Shown: positions 37,750-48,069, numbered from the stretch's first letter. The stretch is 64,000 bases of DNA from JBEKIK01 sp963845975 (GCA_963845975.1 CAWJUD010000001.1:2356001-2420000), one strand, 5' to 3'. Made by a program: numbers and translations. Notes: generated from the letters alone by a model not told the origin.

Positions 37750-38819
37750 TGAAAAATAGAGTTGCGTCCCATTTTTTTGAGGTGGTAAGCGGCCGGCGGC
37801 GCGGGCCCGGGGCGACGCTTTTGCGCGGGGCGCTGCATCTGGCCGAAGTGCCCTACGCCCTGGCCATGACATGGCGAAATCGGCGCTACGATCAAGGCCG
37901 GGCCGCCATCCATCGCGCAGACGTGCCCGTGGTAAGCGTGGGCAATATCACCCTGGGCGGGACCGGCAAAACGCCGTTGGTCCAGTGGATCGCCCGATGG
38001 TTTCGAGCGTATCAGGTTCGTGTGGCAATTATCAGCCGCGGTTACCGGGCCGAGGAAGGCGGGCGGAACGACGAGGCCCGCGAACTGGAACAAAAACTCC
38101 CAGACGTGCCGCATTTGCAAAATCCCGATCGCGTGGCCGCCGCTAAGATCGCCGTTGAGGAATTGGAAACGCAGTTGATCGTCCTGGACGACGGATTCCA
38201 GCACCGCCGCCTGGCCCGGGATCTGGATATTGTCTTGCTGGACGCCCTGGAGCCGTTTGGATTCGAGCATGTTTTTCCCCGTGGGATGTTGCGCGAGCCG
38301 CTCGTCGGGCTGCGCAGGGCCGACTTAGTGATCCTGACCCGCGCCGACGCCATCGATCCATCCCAGCGCGAGGCTATCCTGCGCCGCGTACAAAGTCTGG
38401 CCCCGCAGTCCGTCTGGGCCGAGGTCCGTCATGCCGCGATGGAATTGATCTCAGCCGATGGAAACCAGGCCCCGCTGGATGCGTTAAAAGGCCTTCCGGT
38501 CGCTGCCTTTTGCGGCCTGGGCAACCCGGCCGGATTCCGGCACACAATCCAGTCGTGCGGATATAATTTGGCCGGCTTCCGCGAGTTTCCCGACCATCAC
38601 TGTTACTCCCGGGCCGATATGGAAGCCCTGGCCGCCTGGGCCGACCATCTGGGCGCCGAAGCCGTGCTGTGCACGCACAAAGACCTGGTAAAAATCGGTC
38701 TGGATCAGCTCGGACGCCTGCCGCTTTGGGCGATTCGAGTGGAGATCGATTTTATCGCCGGCCTGGAAGCCCTGGAATCCCGCCTGCTGGCATTGCTGGC
38801 ACGAACTGCTCTTGGCTGA
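37749..38819 (+). CDS. lpxK: Tetraacyldisaccharide 4'-kinase LpxK
   Basis: 356 residues. LpxK phosphorylates the lipid A precursor on the cytoplasmic face of the inner membrane. The P-loop reads SVGNITLGGTGKTPLVQWIA, followed by the conserved SRGYRAEEGG block and LIVLDDGFQHRRLARDLDIV. Length matches the family. It opens a run of lipopolysaccharide genes on the plus strand. Confidence 0.95.
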   Translation: MKNRVASHFFEVVSGRRRGPGATLLRGALHLAEVPYALAMTWRNRRYDQGRAAIHRADVPVVSVGNITLGGTGKTPLVQWIARWFRAYQVRVAIISRGYRAEEGGRNDEARELEQKLPDVPHLQNPDRVAAAKIAVEELETQLIVLDDGFQHRRLARDLDIVLLDALEPFGFEHVFPRGMLREPLVGLRRADLVILTRADAIDPSQREAILRRVQSLAPQSVWAEVRHAAMELISADGNQAPLDALKGLPVAAFCGLGNPAGFRHTIQSCGYNLAGFREFPDHHCYSRADMEALAAWADHLGAEAVLCTHKDLVKIGLDQLGRLPLWAIRVEIDFIAGLEALESRLLALLARTALG

Positions 38820-38908
38820 AATTTGCCTAGCCGGTATCCTTCGGCGTGATAGATAGCGTCTAAAGTGTCGGCATAACTGGAACACTAACCCCTAGCTTCT
38901 TTCTCCCC

Positions 38909-40084
38909 ATGAAAGTCGCGATTTTCCTGCCAAACTGGCTGGGCGATTTAGTGATGGCTACGCCCGTGCTGCGGGCCGTGCGGCGGAAGTTCGGCAAAGA
39001 CGCCCGACTGGTGGGCATCTTGCGCCCGTACCTGGCCGGCGTGTTGTCCGGCACGGACTGGCTCGACGAACAATGGTTTTTCGATCCCCGGTCCGCGGAT
39101 CGCTCCGAGCGCGCCTGGACCGTGGCAAACCGCCTTCGCCAAGGGCGCTTCGATCTGGCGATACTCCTGACCAATTCGTTCCGCTCCGCTCTGATGGCGT
39201 GGTGGGCCGGGGCAAAAAAACGCATCGGTTATGCCAGATACGGGCGCGGTTCGCTGCTGACGTGTAAACTTTACTCCCGCCGTGTAAGCGGCCGAATCGT
39301 GCCGGAACCGGTGGTCGAAACGTATTTGACGTTCGCCGACGCCCTGGGTTGCGGCTATGAATCGGCCCGCCTGGAACTGGCCACTACCGCGCGTGAAGAA
39401 GACTCGGCCGACGCCGTGTTTAAACGCCTTGGCCTGCGCCGGGACGGCCGGCTGATTTTGCTTAATTCCGGCAGTGCCTACGGGCCGGCCCGGGTCTGGC
39501 CGATGGAATATTTCGGCCGTTTGGCCCGGCTCATTACCAGGAAATGCGATCATGACGTGTTGGTAATGTGCGGCCCCAATGAACGAGCCGTCGCGAATGA
39601 CGTCGTAAAACATGCCGATAGTCCGCGGGTGTTTTCCATGGCCGATCAGCCCTTGGATCTGGGCACGGCCAAGGCCTGCATCCGCCGCGGGCGCTTGATG
39701 GTCTCCACCGACAGCGGCCCGCGGCACGTCGCCGCCGCCTTGGGCAAGCCGGTGATTACGCTCTACGGACCGACGCCGCCCGTGTGGAGCGAGAATCCCA
39801 CCCAGCGTGCGATCAACCTCTTGCTCGACCTGGACTGCATCGCCTGTCGAAAGCGGGCCTGCCCGCTGCGACACCATCGCTGCATGCGCGAACTGACCGT
39901 GGACATGGCGTTCACCGCGGTGATAAAGATGTTGGAAAGCTGCTCAACGATTCCGCTGCCGCACTTTGCTCCAAGCACCAAGGATTCGGGATTCCCCGCG
40001 GGGCCCGCGGCGCCGCATCTCCCCACGCTTGCCAATAATATGAACATATTGGATTCAGGACAAGGAACCGTCAGTTCAATGTAA
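38909..40084 (+). CDS. waaF: Glycosyltransferase family 9, heptosyltransferase
   Basis: 391 residues. GT9 enzymes add heptose to the lipopolysaccharide core. The start FLPNWLGDLVMATPVLRAVR is typical of heptosyltransferase II, and the C-terminal nucleotide-sugar site shows MVSTDSGPRHVAAALGKPVI and LYGPTPPVWSEN. A tail of about 45 residues after the domain has no feature. Heptosyltransferase II is favoured over I on the N-terminal pattern. Confidence 0.88.
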   Translation: MKVAIFLPNWLGDLVMATPVLRAVRRKFGKDARLVGILRPYLAGVLSGTDWLDEQWFFDPRSADRSERAWTVANRLRQGRFDLAILLTNSFRSALMAWWAGAKKRIGYARYGRGSLLTCKLYSRRVSGRIVPEPVVETYLTFADALGCGYESARLELATTAREEDSADAVFKRLGLRRDGRLILLNSGSAYGPARVWPMEYFGRLARLITRKCDHDVLVMCGPNERAVANDVVKHADSPRVFSMADQPLDLGTAKACIRRGRLMVSTDSGPRHVAAALGKPVITLYGPTPPVWSENPTQRAINLLLDLDCIACRKRACPLRHHRCMRELTVDMAFTAVIKMLESCSTIPLPHFAPSTKDSGFPAGPAAPHLPTLANNMNILDSGQGTVSSM

Positions 40085-40102
40085 CAATGTAATATCTTGC
40101 CC

Positions 40103-40996
40103 ATGATTCAGAGTCAAACAGATTCCGCACCAACCGATCCGGTCAAATTAGGCTTCCAGCCGGCCGACAACGGCCGTGTATGGTTCGACCGCCGCTTTAA
40201 CGCGTCTTTGCGTCAGGCCGGCTTGATAGGTTTTGAACAGATAATGGCCAGGGCCGACGCCCGCTGCGAGAAGATTCTCGAAGACCGGGAGGTTTGGCAC
40301 CTGCGGGTTCGGGTCCCGGACGATCGATCCCAAGGCTTGTATCTGAAAAAACATCACGTGCGCACCTGGGGCAACAAGCTAAGGGCGCTGTTAGGGATTC
40401 GGCCCGCACCCACCCCGGCCCGCATCGAGGCCGCCAATGTCGCCGCCCTTTCGAACCAGGGGATCGCGGTGATGCGGCTTATTGCCTACGGCGAACGTCT
40501 GCGATCGGACGGGCTGCAACAGTCGTTCGTGATCACCGAAGAACTGGAAAATTACGCGGAGTTGCAGGATTACTTGCGGGGGCGATTTGTTTTATCGCCG
40601 CTGGGCCGCCGCACCGCTCGAGATCATGATCTAAAGCGGCTCATCAGCGATATCGCCCGGATCGTGCGGCGATTTCACGCGGCGGGCTACAATCACCGCG
40701 ACTTATATTGCTGCCATTTTTTTGTCAAGGACATGGCGCCCGGGCAGCGGGAGATCCGCCTGATCGACTTGCAGCGCGTGCAGCGCCGTCGCTGGTTCCG
40801 CCGCCGCTGGCTCGTCAAGGATCTGGCCCAGTTGGCGTGGTCGGCCCCCGGTTGCTGTATTAAACGCACGCACAAAATGGCATTCATCCGCGAGTATCTG
40901 GGCGTGGAAAAACTCCGCCCCGCCGACAAACGCCTCATCCGCGCCGTGCTCTTCAAACAACGCCTCATGGAACGGCGATTGGGAAACGATAATTAA
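40103..40996 (+). CDS. Lipopolysaccharide kinase of the Kdo/WaaP (InaA) family
   Basis: About 297 residues with a protein-kinase-like fold. The lysine region GLYLKKHHVRTWGN, the catalytic loop YNHRDLYCCHFFV (Asp next to His-Arg) and the metal-binding LIDLQRVQRRRW are visible. WaaP-type enzymes phosphorylate core heptose. The gene lies between the GT9 and GT4 genes, in line with that. Confidence 0.9.
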   Translation: MIQSQTDSAPTDPVKLGFQPADNGRVWFDRRFNASLRQAGLIGFEQIMARADARCEKILEDREVWHLRVRVPDDRSQGLYLKKHHVRTWGNKLRALLGIRPAPTPARIEAANVAALSNQGIAVMRLIAYGERLRSDGLQQSFVITEELENYAELQDYLRGRFVLSPLGRRTARDHDLKRLISDIARIVRRFHAAGYNHRDLYCCHFFVKDMAPGQREIRLIDLQRVQRRRWFRRRWLVKDLAQLAWSAPGCCIKRTHKMAFIREYLGVEKLRPADKRLIRAVLFKQRLMERRLGNDN

Positions 40997-41010
40997 CCAG
41001 GAGCATCCTG

Positions 41011-42159
41011 TTGAAAATCGGATTGGTGACCAAGTCGTTCGATCCTCGCCGCGGCGGCGCCGAAACGTGGACTTATCAGCACGCGATTAATCTTCTGGAA
41101 CGGGGTTACGAGGTGCACGTCGTCGCCCGCGATTTTCCTCCCGAAACGGCAAATCTGCCCGTCGTCATTCACCGCCTTCAGCGGATTAGCACTCCCTTGG
41201 GCCTGGCCAAGGCGGCCGAAGCCAAACTTCGCACGCTAAATCTGGATTTGATTCACGACATGGGCCTGGGCTGGTACTGTGACATATTCCAGCCGCACGG
41301 CGGGTGCTGGACCGCCATTACCCGCCAGAAGTTGCTTTTAGTGCCGCCTTGGCTGCGGCCGATCAAACGGCAGGTCGATCCTTGGCTGCTCCGTTATCGG
41401 CAGCTTAATATGCTGGCCCATCGGCAGGCGGCCGCTGAGAATCAAATCTTGTTGGCCCTTTCCCAAAAGGTGGCCGACGAATTCCAGCAGTTCCACAACG
41501 TGCCGCCGGAACGCATCCGCGTGGTTTACAACGGCGTGGACGTGGAGCGATTTTCCCCGCTCCGCCGGGCCGAATTCCGCGGCTCGATGCGGCAACGCCT
41601 GGGCATTGACAACGACGCCGTACTGGCCCTTGCCGTGGCCCATAATTTTCAACTCAAGGGCGTGCCGACTTTGCTCAAGGCGCTGGAAATCCTGGCCCCG
41701 AAATGCCTGCCTTTGCACGCGGTGGTCGTGGGCGGCAAGTGGTTCCGCTCGTGGGGGCTGTGGGCTAAAGCGAGCCGCCTGCCGGTGACCTTTGTCGGCG
41801 CACAACCCGATACGGTCCCTTATTATGCCGCGGCCGATATGCTCGTGCATCCCAGCTTCTACGACAGTTGCAGCCTGGTGCTTCTGGAAGCGGCCGCCAG
41901 CGAGTTGCCTTTGCTGGTAAGCCGGGAAAACGGGGCTGCGGAATTATTGACCAACGGCGTCGAAGGCCTGCTCTTGGACGATTCGGCCGACGCCGAGTGC
42001 CTGGCCGCTCAAATGGAATCCTTGCTCGACGCCTCCTTGCGCCAAAAAATGGGCGCCGCCGCCCGGCAGCTGGCCGTGCAACACACCCTGAAACACAACT
42101 GCGATGAAATTATCGCTATCTATCACCAATCCGCTCAATCCCTGCGGCGCACGGCATGA
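41011..42159 (+). CDS. Glycosyltransferase family 4 protein
   Basis: 382 residues with a TTG start and GGAG seven bases upstream. The GT4 fold shows at KSFDPRRGGAETWTYQHAIN and at the donor site, where E-x7-E lies in LLEAAASELPLLVSRENGAA. Similar to WaaG-type lipopolysaccharide core glucosyltransferases. It closes the lpxK-waaF-kinase run with 14 bases between genes. Confidence 0.9.
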   Translation: MKIGLVTKSFDPRRGGAETWTYQHAINLLERGYEVHVVARDFPPETANLPVVIHRLQRISTPLGLAKAAEAKLRTLNLDLIHDMGLGWYCDIFQPHGGCWTAITRQKLLLVPPWLRPIKRQVDPWLLRYRQLNMLAHRQAAAENQILLALSQKVADEFQQFHNVPPERIRVVYNGVDVERFSPLRRAEFRGSMRQRLGIDNDAVLALAVAHNFQLKGVPTLLKALEILAPKCLPLHAVVVGGKWFRSWGLWAKASRLPVTFVGAQPDTVPYYAAADMLVHPSFYDSCSLVLLEAAASELPLLVSRENGAAELLTNGVEGLLLDDSADAECLAAQMESLLDASLRQKMGAAARQLAVQHTLKHNCDEIIAIYHQSAQSLRRTA

Positions 42160-42313
42160 AATTTCGAGCGGGAGATAAAACCGCAATTTCTTGTATCTGA
42201 CGAAACGTTGGACAATTCGTGGCAATTATAATAGTATGTTAGAAAGGGGACAATAAGAAAACTACATCAACGCGAGGAATTTTACATCCTCATTTCCTCC
42301 AAATGGAGTTCTT

Positions 42314-42535
42314 ATGACTGATATATTTACTTGTTGCATCGTGTGCCGGAGCGAAAATATCAACAGGATACGGGGTGCATTTCCTATTATGATCCATGAT
42401 AAGTCATGGAAAGTCCCAGGCATTGAATATTACGTATGTGCCCAATGCGGCGAAAAATTCATGGATCTCGATAATGAAAGCAAAATCGATGCTTATTTAA
42501 AGCATAATAATCTTTACGTTGCATCAAGATCGTAA
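42314..42535 (+). CDS. YgiT-type zinc-finger protein
   Basis: 73 residues with GGAG before the ATG. Two CxxC pairs (CCIVC near residue 7, CAQCGE near 42) form the zinc ribbon of YgiT/MqsA N-terminal domains. A toxin partner is usually beside such genes but none is present here; the protein also lacks the DNA-binding C-terminal half of MqsA. AT-richer than its neighbours. Confidence 0.75.
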   Translation: MTDIFTCCIVCRSENINRIRGAFPIMIHDKSWKVPGIEYYVCAQCGEKFMDLDNESKIDAYLKHNNLYVASRS

Positions 42536-42591
42536 ACCGCTATCAAGCGATAATGCATGAATAGAGTCGGTCAAATGCCCTTGCCTCTTTT

Positions 42592-43179
42592 TTAAAGCGT
42601 CCCTTTCGTGCTGGGAATTCCCCGCACCCGCGGATCGAGTTCCACAGCGTTGCGCAGGGCCCGGGCGGCGGCTTTGAAAATGGCTTCGGCGATGTGGTGG
42701 CCGTTGCGTCCGTGATGCACGACTATGTGCAAGTTGCACATGGCGTTTGCCGTGAAGGCCTGCCAGAATTCGCCTACCAGGTCGCTCTCGAAATCGCCGA
42801 TCCTGTGCGAAGGGAATTCGGCCTTGAAAACCAGAAAAGACCGGCCGCTCAAGTCCACCGCGGCGGTGACCAGGGTTTCTTCCATGGGCAGCGTAAAATG
42901 TCCGAAGCGGCGGATGCCCGCCTTGTCGCCCAGCGCCTCCTTGACCGCCTGGCCCAGACATATGCCCACGTCCTCTACCGTGTGGTGTTGATCGACCTCG
43001 AGATCGCCCCGGGCCTTGATGCTCAAGTCCATGGCCGAGTGTTTGCCCAAGAGCGTCAGCATGTGGTCGAAAAATCCCACGCCGGTGGCGACCTCGGCCG
43101 TGCCGCCGCCGTCCAAATTCAACTCCAGTTCGATATCGGTTTCCACCGTTTTGCGATGAACGCTGGCGCTGCGGGACAT
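42592..43179 (-). CDS. hisB: Imidazoleglycerol-phosphate dehydratase HisB
   Basis: 195 residues. HisB dehydrates imidazole glycerol phosphate in histidine synthesis. The metal-binding histidine motifs GVGFFDHMLTLLGKHSAMDL and DQHHTVEDVGICLGQA and the later VVHHGRNGHHIAEAIFKAAA are all intact. It starts six bases after hisC ends. It is the single-function form, without the phosphatase domain. Confidence 0.97.
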   Translation of the reverse strand: MSRSASVHRKTVETDIELELNLDGGGTAEVATGVGFFDHMLTLLGKHSAMDLSIKARGDLEVDQHHTVEDVGICLGQAVKEALGDKAGIRRFGHFTLPMEETLVTAAVDLSGRSFLVFKAEFPSHRIGDFESDLVGEFWQAFTANAMCNLHIVVHHGRNGHHIAEAIFKAAARALRNAVELDPRVRGIPSTKGTL

Positions 43180-43185
43180 AACGCG

Positions 43186-44229
43186 TTAAACCATGGTTTT
43201 CAGTTGGTCCAGGAGGGCGTTGATTTCGTCTTCCGTGCCGACACTCACGCGCAAACCGTCGCCCCAGCCCGGATAATCCATGTATCGGACCAGGATGCGG
43301 CGGCGTTTGAGTTCCTCGTAAAAGGACCGGACTGAACGGCCGGGCAGGGTATTCCAGGTGAAATTTGCCTGCGAATCGAGCGTTATAAACCCTAATGCCC
43401 GCATTTCCCGCAAAAGCCGGCTCCGCGTGGCGATGATCTTCGCCCGATTCTCGGCCAGCCACGCCCTGTCGCCGATGGCGGCCGTGGCGGCGGCAATCGA
43501 CAGGGCGCCGCAGTTGTACGAATCCTTGAGCTTTACGAACTGCTCGATCAAATGCGGCTGGGCTACAAGATATCCGAACCGCAAACCCGCCAAGGCGTAC
43601 GACTTGCTCAGCGATCGCGAGACCATGATCTTCTCGCACCTAGCCACCAGATCGAGACAGTTGGTATCGGCAAAGTCCACGTACGCCTCGTCTACCAAAA
43701 ACGGACACGGTAGACTCCGACCGATCTCCAACACCCGCTCCGGCGCAACCATCGTGCCCGAGGGACTGTTCGGATTGGCCAGAAAAACCAATTGCGGATT
43801 GCCGTCCGACGAAGCGAATCGCTTGGGCAGCGACCAATCGGACTGAAAATGAATTTCTTCATGCCGGGCGCCCTGAAGTTCGGCCAAGGTTTTGTACAGT
43901 ACATAACTGGGATAAGGCAGCCGGAGCAACTCTCCCTGCCCGACCAGGGTGCGCGTGACGATGGTCAAAATGTCGTCGCTGCCGTTGCCGCACAGGATCC
44001 ACCGCGGATCGACGCCCAGCACTTCACTCGCCCGGCATCGAAACATCTCGGCCATGGGATCGGGATATTTTTTCAATCGGCCGACGGTCTCTTGAATCGC
44101 CTCGGCAGCGGCAGGCGACGGCGGATACGGATTCTCGTTCGTGTTGAGCTTTATAAACGCCCCGTCCTGCGGCTGTTCCCCCGGCACGTAGCCGGCCATC
44201 GCTTCAATCTCGGGACGAAAAAAAGACAT
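43186..44229 (-). CDS. hisC: Histidinol-phosphate aminotransferase HisC
   Basis: 347 residues. This PLP enzyme makes histidinol phosphate. The ATG at 44229 gives the family start (MSFFRPEIEAMAGYVPGEQP); an upstream in-frame start at 44289 would add unrelated sequence. The PLP lysine lies in RSLSKSYALAGLRFGYLV, and LNTNENPYPPSPAA and LANPNSPSGTMV are the other conserved blocks. It runs between hisD and hisB. Confidence 0.97.
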   Translation of the reverse strand: MSFFRPEIEAMAGYVPGEQPQDGAFIKLNTNENPYPPSPAAAEAIQETVGRLKKYPDPMAEMFRCRASEVLGVDPRWILCGNGSDDILTIVTRTLVGQGELLRLPYPSYVLYKTLAELQGARHEEIHFQSDWSLPKRFASSDGNPQLVFLANPNSPSGTMVAPERVLEIGRSLPCPFLVDEAYVDFADTNCLDLVARCEKIMVSRSLSKSYALAGLRFGYLVAQPHLIEQFVKLKDSYNCGALSIAAATAAIGDRAWLAENRAKIIATRSRLLREMRALGFITLDSQANFTWNTLPGRSVRSFYEELKRRRILVRYMDYPGWGDGLRVSVGTEDEINALLDQLKTMV

Positions 44230-44368
44230 AATCAGTGGGCTGCAGGAGGTGGACAATGATTCGTCGGGGGTGGGCAATTCATTGCCCACTTGAATAAGGT
44301 ATATGGTTATAAGTTTTCAATAATCAGTTTTCATTATGGAGAATTAATCATTCAACACTCATCATTAT

Positions 44369-45733
44369 TTATCTATCCTTCATCCTTATCTCCACGCTCG
44401 CCCGATGCCCCGTCAGCCCTTCCTTTGCGGCGATGACTTGCACGTCCGGGGCCAGTTTCATCATGCCTTCACGAGTGAAGTGGATGATGCTGTTGGATCG
44501 CAGGAAATCGTTGGCCGACAGCCCGCTGGCGAATCGGGCCGTGCCGCTAGTGGGCAACACGTGCGACGGGCCCGCGGCATAATCGCCCAAGGCCACCGGC
44601 GTGTAATTGCCCAAAAATATCGCGCCGGCGTGACGGATTCTCTCGGCCAACCGTTCGGCGTCGGCCGTGGCTATGTGCAGATGCTCCGGTGCGATTTCAT
44701 CTGCCAGGGCGCAAGCCTCGTCGGCGTCGCGGGCTAAAATCACCGCGCCATACTCCTCCAGGCTTTGCCGGGCCAGTTCACCCCGCTCGACCTGGGATAG
44801 CTGCTTTTCCAGCGCAGCCACGGCCGCGTCCAGAACCTTGGCGTCCCAACCGATCAGCACGCTTGCCCCTGGGGCGTGCTCGGCCTGGGCGATCAGGTCA
44901 AAGGCGGTAAATTCCGGCCGCGTGGAACCGTCCACAATGACCACCACTTCGCTGGGCCCGGCGATGGAATCGATGTCCACCTCGCCGTAAACGAATTTTT
45001 TCGCCAAGGCCACGAACAGATTGCCCGGCCCGACGATCTTATCCACCCGTGGGATGCCCTCCACTCCGTAGGCCAGCGCGGCCACGGCCTGCGCCCCGCC
45101 AAGCCGGTAAACCTCGGTTATGCCCAACTCGTGACAGGTTGCCAGCATGTCGGCATTGTACGCCCCGAACCTGGTGGGCGGGGCCACAATGGCCAACTGT
45201 TTTACGCCCGCAACTTGGGCCGGCACCGCGCACATCAGCACGCTGGACGGATACGCAGCCGCGCCGCCGGGCACGCAAATCCCCACCCGATCCAACGCCC
45301 GGTATCTTTGCACGAGATAACCGCCCGGACGCTCCACGCGCACGTCGCGATGCAAAATCGCCTCTTGGAAAACGCGGATGTTTTCCCGCACTCGGCCGAC
45401 CGCTTGCAAAAATTCCGCATCGGCCCCGGCATGCGCCCGCTCCAGTTCGGCCTGGGGTACTCGCACCGTCTCGGGCGTAAGCTGCGCCTTGTCGATCCGA
45501 GCTGTGTAATCCAGCACGGCGGCCAGACCCTTTTCGGCCACGTCGCGACAAATGCGATCGACGACTTGCCCGGGCGAAAGCGGTTCGCCAAACACCTCCA
45601 TCGTACGCTGCCGGCCCGACTGGCTTACAATGTCGCCCCTAGGACTGAGTTTTTCCCGCAAAGCGGCCATCTCCGCGCGGATATCGTCCCGGCTGCTGTC
45701 AATGTGGCGGATATTCAAGGGCGTATTCGGCAT
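44369..45733 (-). CDS. hisD: Histidinol dehydrogenase HisD
   Basis: 454 residues. HisD makes histidine from histidinol with two NAD-dependent oxidations. Conserved segments include VGICVPGGAAAYPSSVLMC, DKIVGPGNLFVALAKKFVYG and DLIAQAEHAPGASVLI, with the catalytic Glu-His in EIAPEHLHI. It is the first gene of hisDCB; the 139 bases to hisC have no gene. Confidence 0.97.
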   Translation of the reverse strand: MPNTPLNIRHIDSSRDDIRAEMAALREKLSPRGDIVSQSGRQRTMEVFGEPLSPGQVVDRICRDVAEKGLAAVLDYTARIDKAQLTPETVRVPQAELERAHAGADAEFLQAVGRVRENIRVFQEAILHRDVRVERPGGYLVQRYRALDRVGICVPGGAAAYPSSVLMCAVPAQVAGVKQLAIVAPPTRFGAYNADMLATCHELGITEVYRLGGAQAVAALAYGVEGIPRVDKIVGPGNLFVALAKKFVYGEVDIDSIAGPSEVVVIVDGSTRPEFTAFDLIAQAEHAPGASVLIGWDAKVLDAAVAALEKQLSQVERGELARQSLEEYGAVILARDADEACALADEIAPEHLHIATADAERLAERIRHAGAIFLGNYTPVALGDYAAGPSHVLPTSGTARFASGLSANDFLRSNSIIHFTREGMMKLAPDVQVIAAKEGLTGHRASVEIRMKDR

Positions 45734-45910
45734 GATATGATATTGTTAAGGTCCAATTATGACCATTACAAGAGGTAGACAAATAGAATTATTGTTGTGT
45801 TCGGCATTCTTTTTCTAAGAAACTCCAGAACGAACAATATACTTGATAAAAGTTAAAATATATAGGGATATGCTAACCTCCCATATCCAGGGATGGAATA
45901 TATTGGTATT

Positions 45911-46390
45911 CTAAAGAAAAGGAAAGCTGATCGTCTTTGGAAGTACAAATATGCCTACGAACGTTTTGCCGACCCAGTCTGGTTCAATTATTGCGACATT
46001 TAAATAGCTATATTGATGACCTGGAATAGCTCGTGGGGGTCGAAGATGGTAAACAAATTGATTCTGGGCCTTAATATAATCGCGGTAATTGATGTTGATT
46101 GGTATTGTAGGTCCTTCGCCAGGCCGCGACTCTCGCTGAGGCGTTTTTATCCATCGCCAATCATAAAGAATCACCTCATGGATCAGAGCTTCATTTGATC
46201 CTTCGTTGGAAACGGGGATTACAGTAGGCGATTTATAGTTTGAGGGGGAATATCTATGAGTCGGCACTTTCAAGTTGGCTTTTTGTTGTTGTTTTGTATC
46301 GATATAAATGTAGATCCCAAATAAAACGCCAATTACAGTGGCGATAACACCAACTGCTGTCCAGAACCGCATTTTTTCTTCAGCAGTCAT
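45911..46390 (-). CDS. Hypothetical single-pass membrane protein
   Basis: 159 residues, AT-rich. One N-terminal membrane segment (residues 10-30, AVGVIATVIGVLFGIYIYID) is followed by a soluble part with no recognised domain. It stands alone between the his and dnaB operons. The space 45734-45910 upstream of it holds no gene that I can see. Confidence 0.6.
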   Translation of the reverse strand: MTAEEKMRFWTAVGVIATVIGVLFGIYIYIDTKQQQKANLKVPTHRYSPSNYKSPTVIPVSNEGSNEALIHEVILYDWRWIKTPQRESRPGEGPTIPININYRDYIKAQNQFVYHLRPPRAIPGHQYSYLNVAIIEPDWVGKTFVGIFVLPKTISFPFL

Positions 46391-46635
46391 CCCTATCTCC
46401 CGAAAATGGGTCTTACATAGAAGCCAAGTAGATTATGCACTCTTTGTCTTACAATGCAAATCGGGATATGCTGCCGGGTGCAATGATCAACCTTCGATCG
46501 GTGCCAGGAAGCAGTCAGTGGTCATTTTCAGCGGTCAGCAATTAGTATCCAACGTTCGCTTCGACCCTCGCCCCCGGCCCCTCTCCCAAAGGGCGAGGGG
46601 AGTTCTATTTCATCCTTCATCCCTCATCCTTCGGC

Positions 46636-48069
46636 CTAAAACTCCTCCGCGGCGTATTCGCTGAATTCTTCGTAGGGTTTTTGGGCGAAGTTTTCGAAGC
46701 GGGTGTGCTTGGAGAACCAGGCGAGTTTGACGTTTACGCCGCTCTGGCCGTTGCGCTGCTTGGCCACCATCACCTCGGCCATGCCGGCGGTGCCGGCCTG
46801 CTGGGCTTCTTCGCGGTCTTGATAGTATTCCTCGCGGTGGATGAACATCACCACGTCGGCGTCTTGTTCGATGGCGCCGGACTCGCGGAGGTGGCTGAGC
46901 CTGGGCTGGTGCCCTTCCTTGCCGGGCTCGGCCTGGCGGTTCAACTGGGCAAGGCAGAGAATGGGGATTTTCAATTCGCGGGACAGGATTTTCAAGCGCC
47001 GGGCCATTTTGGCCACTTGTTCCTGGCGCGGATCGCGGGGGTCGTCGGGCTGGATGAGTTGCAGATAGTCGATCACCAGCAGGCCGAGATTGTGTTTGCG
47101 CTTCATCCGCCGTGCGCAGGCGGCGATTTCGGTGACCGAGCGGGAGGGCGTGTCGTCGACGAACAGCGGGGCCTTGCCCAGCTTGGCCGAGGCCTCGACC
47201 AGTTTCCGCCGATCGTCGCCGGAGAGGAACCCGCTGCGAAATTTGTTGGCGTCGATGTGGCCCTGCGAGCAGAGCATGCGCTGGGCCAGTTCGAGCCGGG
47301 CCATTTCCAGGCTCACGAACAGCGTGGCGACGTTGCTGGCAATGGTCACGTTTTCGGCGATGTTGGTGGCCAGGGCGGTTTTGCCCATGCTGGGCCGGGC
47401 GGCAAGGATGACCAATTCGGAATCGTGCAGGCCGCCGGTCAGATTGTCCAGGTCGTGGAACCCGGTGGGAATGCCCACGCCCTCGCCGCGCTGCAGCCGG
47501 GCGTCGATGCGGTCGAAGGCCTCGACCAACAGGTCCTGGATGTTCGTCACCTGATCGACGGAGCGCTGATCGTGGACGGCGAAGATTTTTTGCTCGGCCT
47601 GGCTGACGATTTCATCGGGCTCGGCCGTGGTGTCGTAGGCGTCGCGGAGGATTTCGGTGCCGGCGTGGATCAGATCGCGGAGCGTGGCTTTTTCGCGGAC
47701 GATCTGGGCGTAATAAACGGCATTGGCGGCGTAGGGGACGGATTGGGCCACCTCGGCCAGGTATGCCGCCCCGCCCACGGCCTCGAAATCGCCCGCCTGC
47801 TTGAGTTGCTCGACCAGGAGCATGGCGTCGATCCGCTTGCCGGTCTCGTGCATGGCCAACAGGTGGCGATAGAGTTTCTGGTTGGCGTCGGCGTAGAAAT
47901 CCTCGGCATGCAGGATCAGTGCGATTTCGTCGCAAAGATTGCAGTCCAAAAGCAGGCTGCCGATGACCGCCTTTTCGGCGTCCAGATTTTGCGGCGGCAG
48001 CCGGTCGAGGATCTCGGATGTCAAGCGACCGGCGGAATGCGGGGCGTCGGCTCTAGCGGACGTGGACAT
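46636..48069 (-). CDS. dnaB: Replicative DNA helicase DnaB
   Basis: 477 residues. DnaB is the hexameric helicase of the replication fork. The N-terminal domain begins PQNLDAEKAVIGSLLLDCNL. Walker A is ARPSMGKTALA with Lys230, Walker B LLVIDYLQLI, and the C-terminal PRLSHLRESGAIEQDADVVM block is intact. It is the last gene of the rpsF-ssb-rplI-dnaB run. Confidence 0.97.
   Translation of the reverse strand: MSTSARADAPHSAGRLTSEILDRLPPQNLDAEKAVIGSLLLDCNLCDEIALILHAEDFYADANQKLYRHLLAMHETGKRIDAMLLVEQLKQAGDFEAVGGAAYLAEVAQSVPYAANAVYYAQIVREKATLRDLIHAGTEILRDAYDTTAEPDEIVSQAEQKIFAVHDQRSVDQVTNIQDLLVEAFDRIDARLQRGEGVGIPTGFHDLDNLTGGLHDSELVILAARPSMGKTALATNIAENVTIASNVATLFVSLEMARLELAQRMLCSQGHIDANKFRSGFLSGDDRRKLVEASAKLGKAPLFVDDTPSRSVTEIAACARRMKRKHNLGLLVIDYLQLIQPDDPRDPRQEQVAKMARRLKILSRELKIPILCLAQLNRQAEPGKEGHQPRLSHLRESGAIEQDADVVMFIHREEYYQDREEAQQAGTAGMAEVMVAKQRNGQSGVNVKLAWFSKHTRFENFAQKPYEEFSEYAAEEF

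Noticed and set aside
42200..42240. Promoter before the YgiT-type gene (TTGGAC and TATAAT words)
   Set aside because: The two hexamers are only 13 bases apart, too close for a standard sigma-70 promoter.
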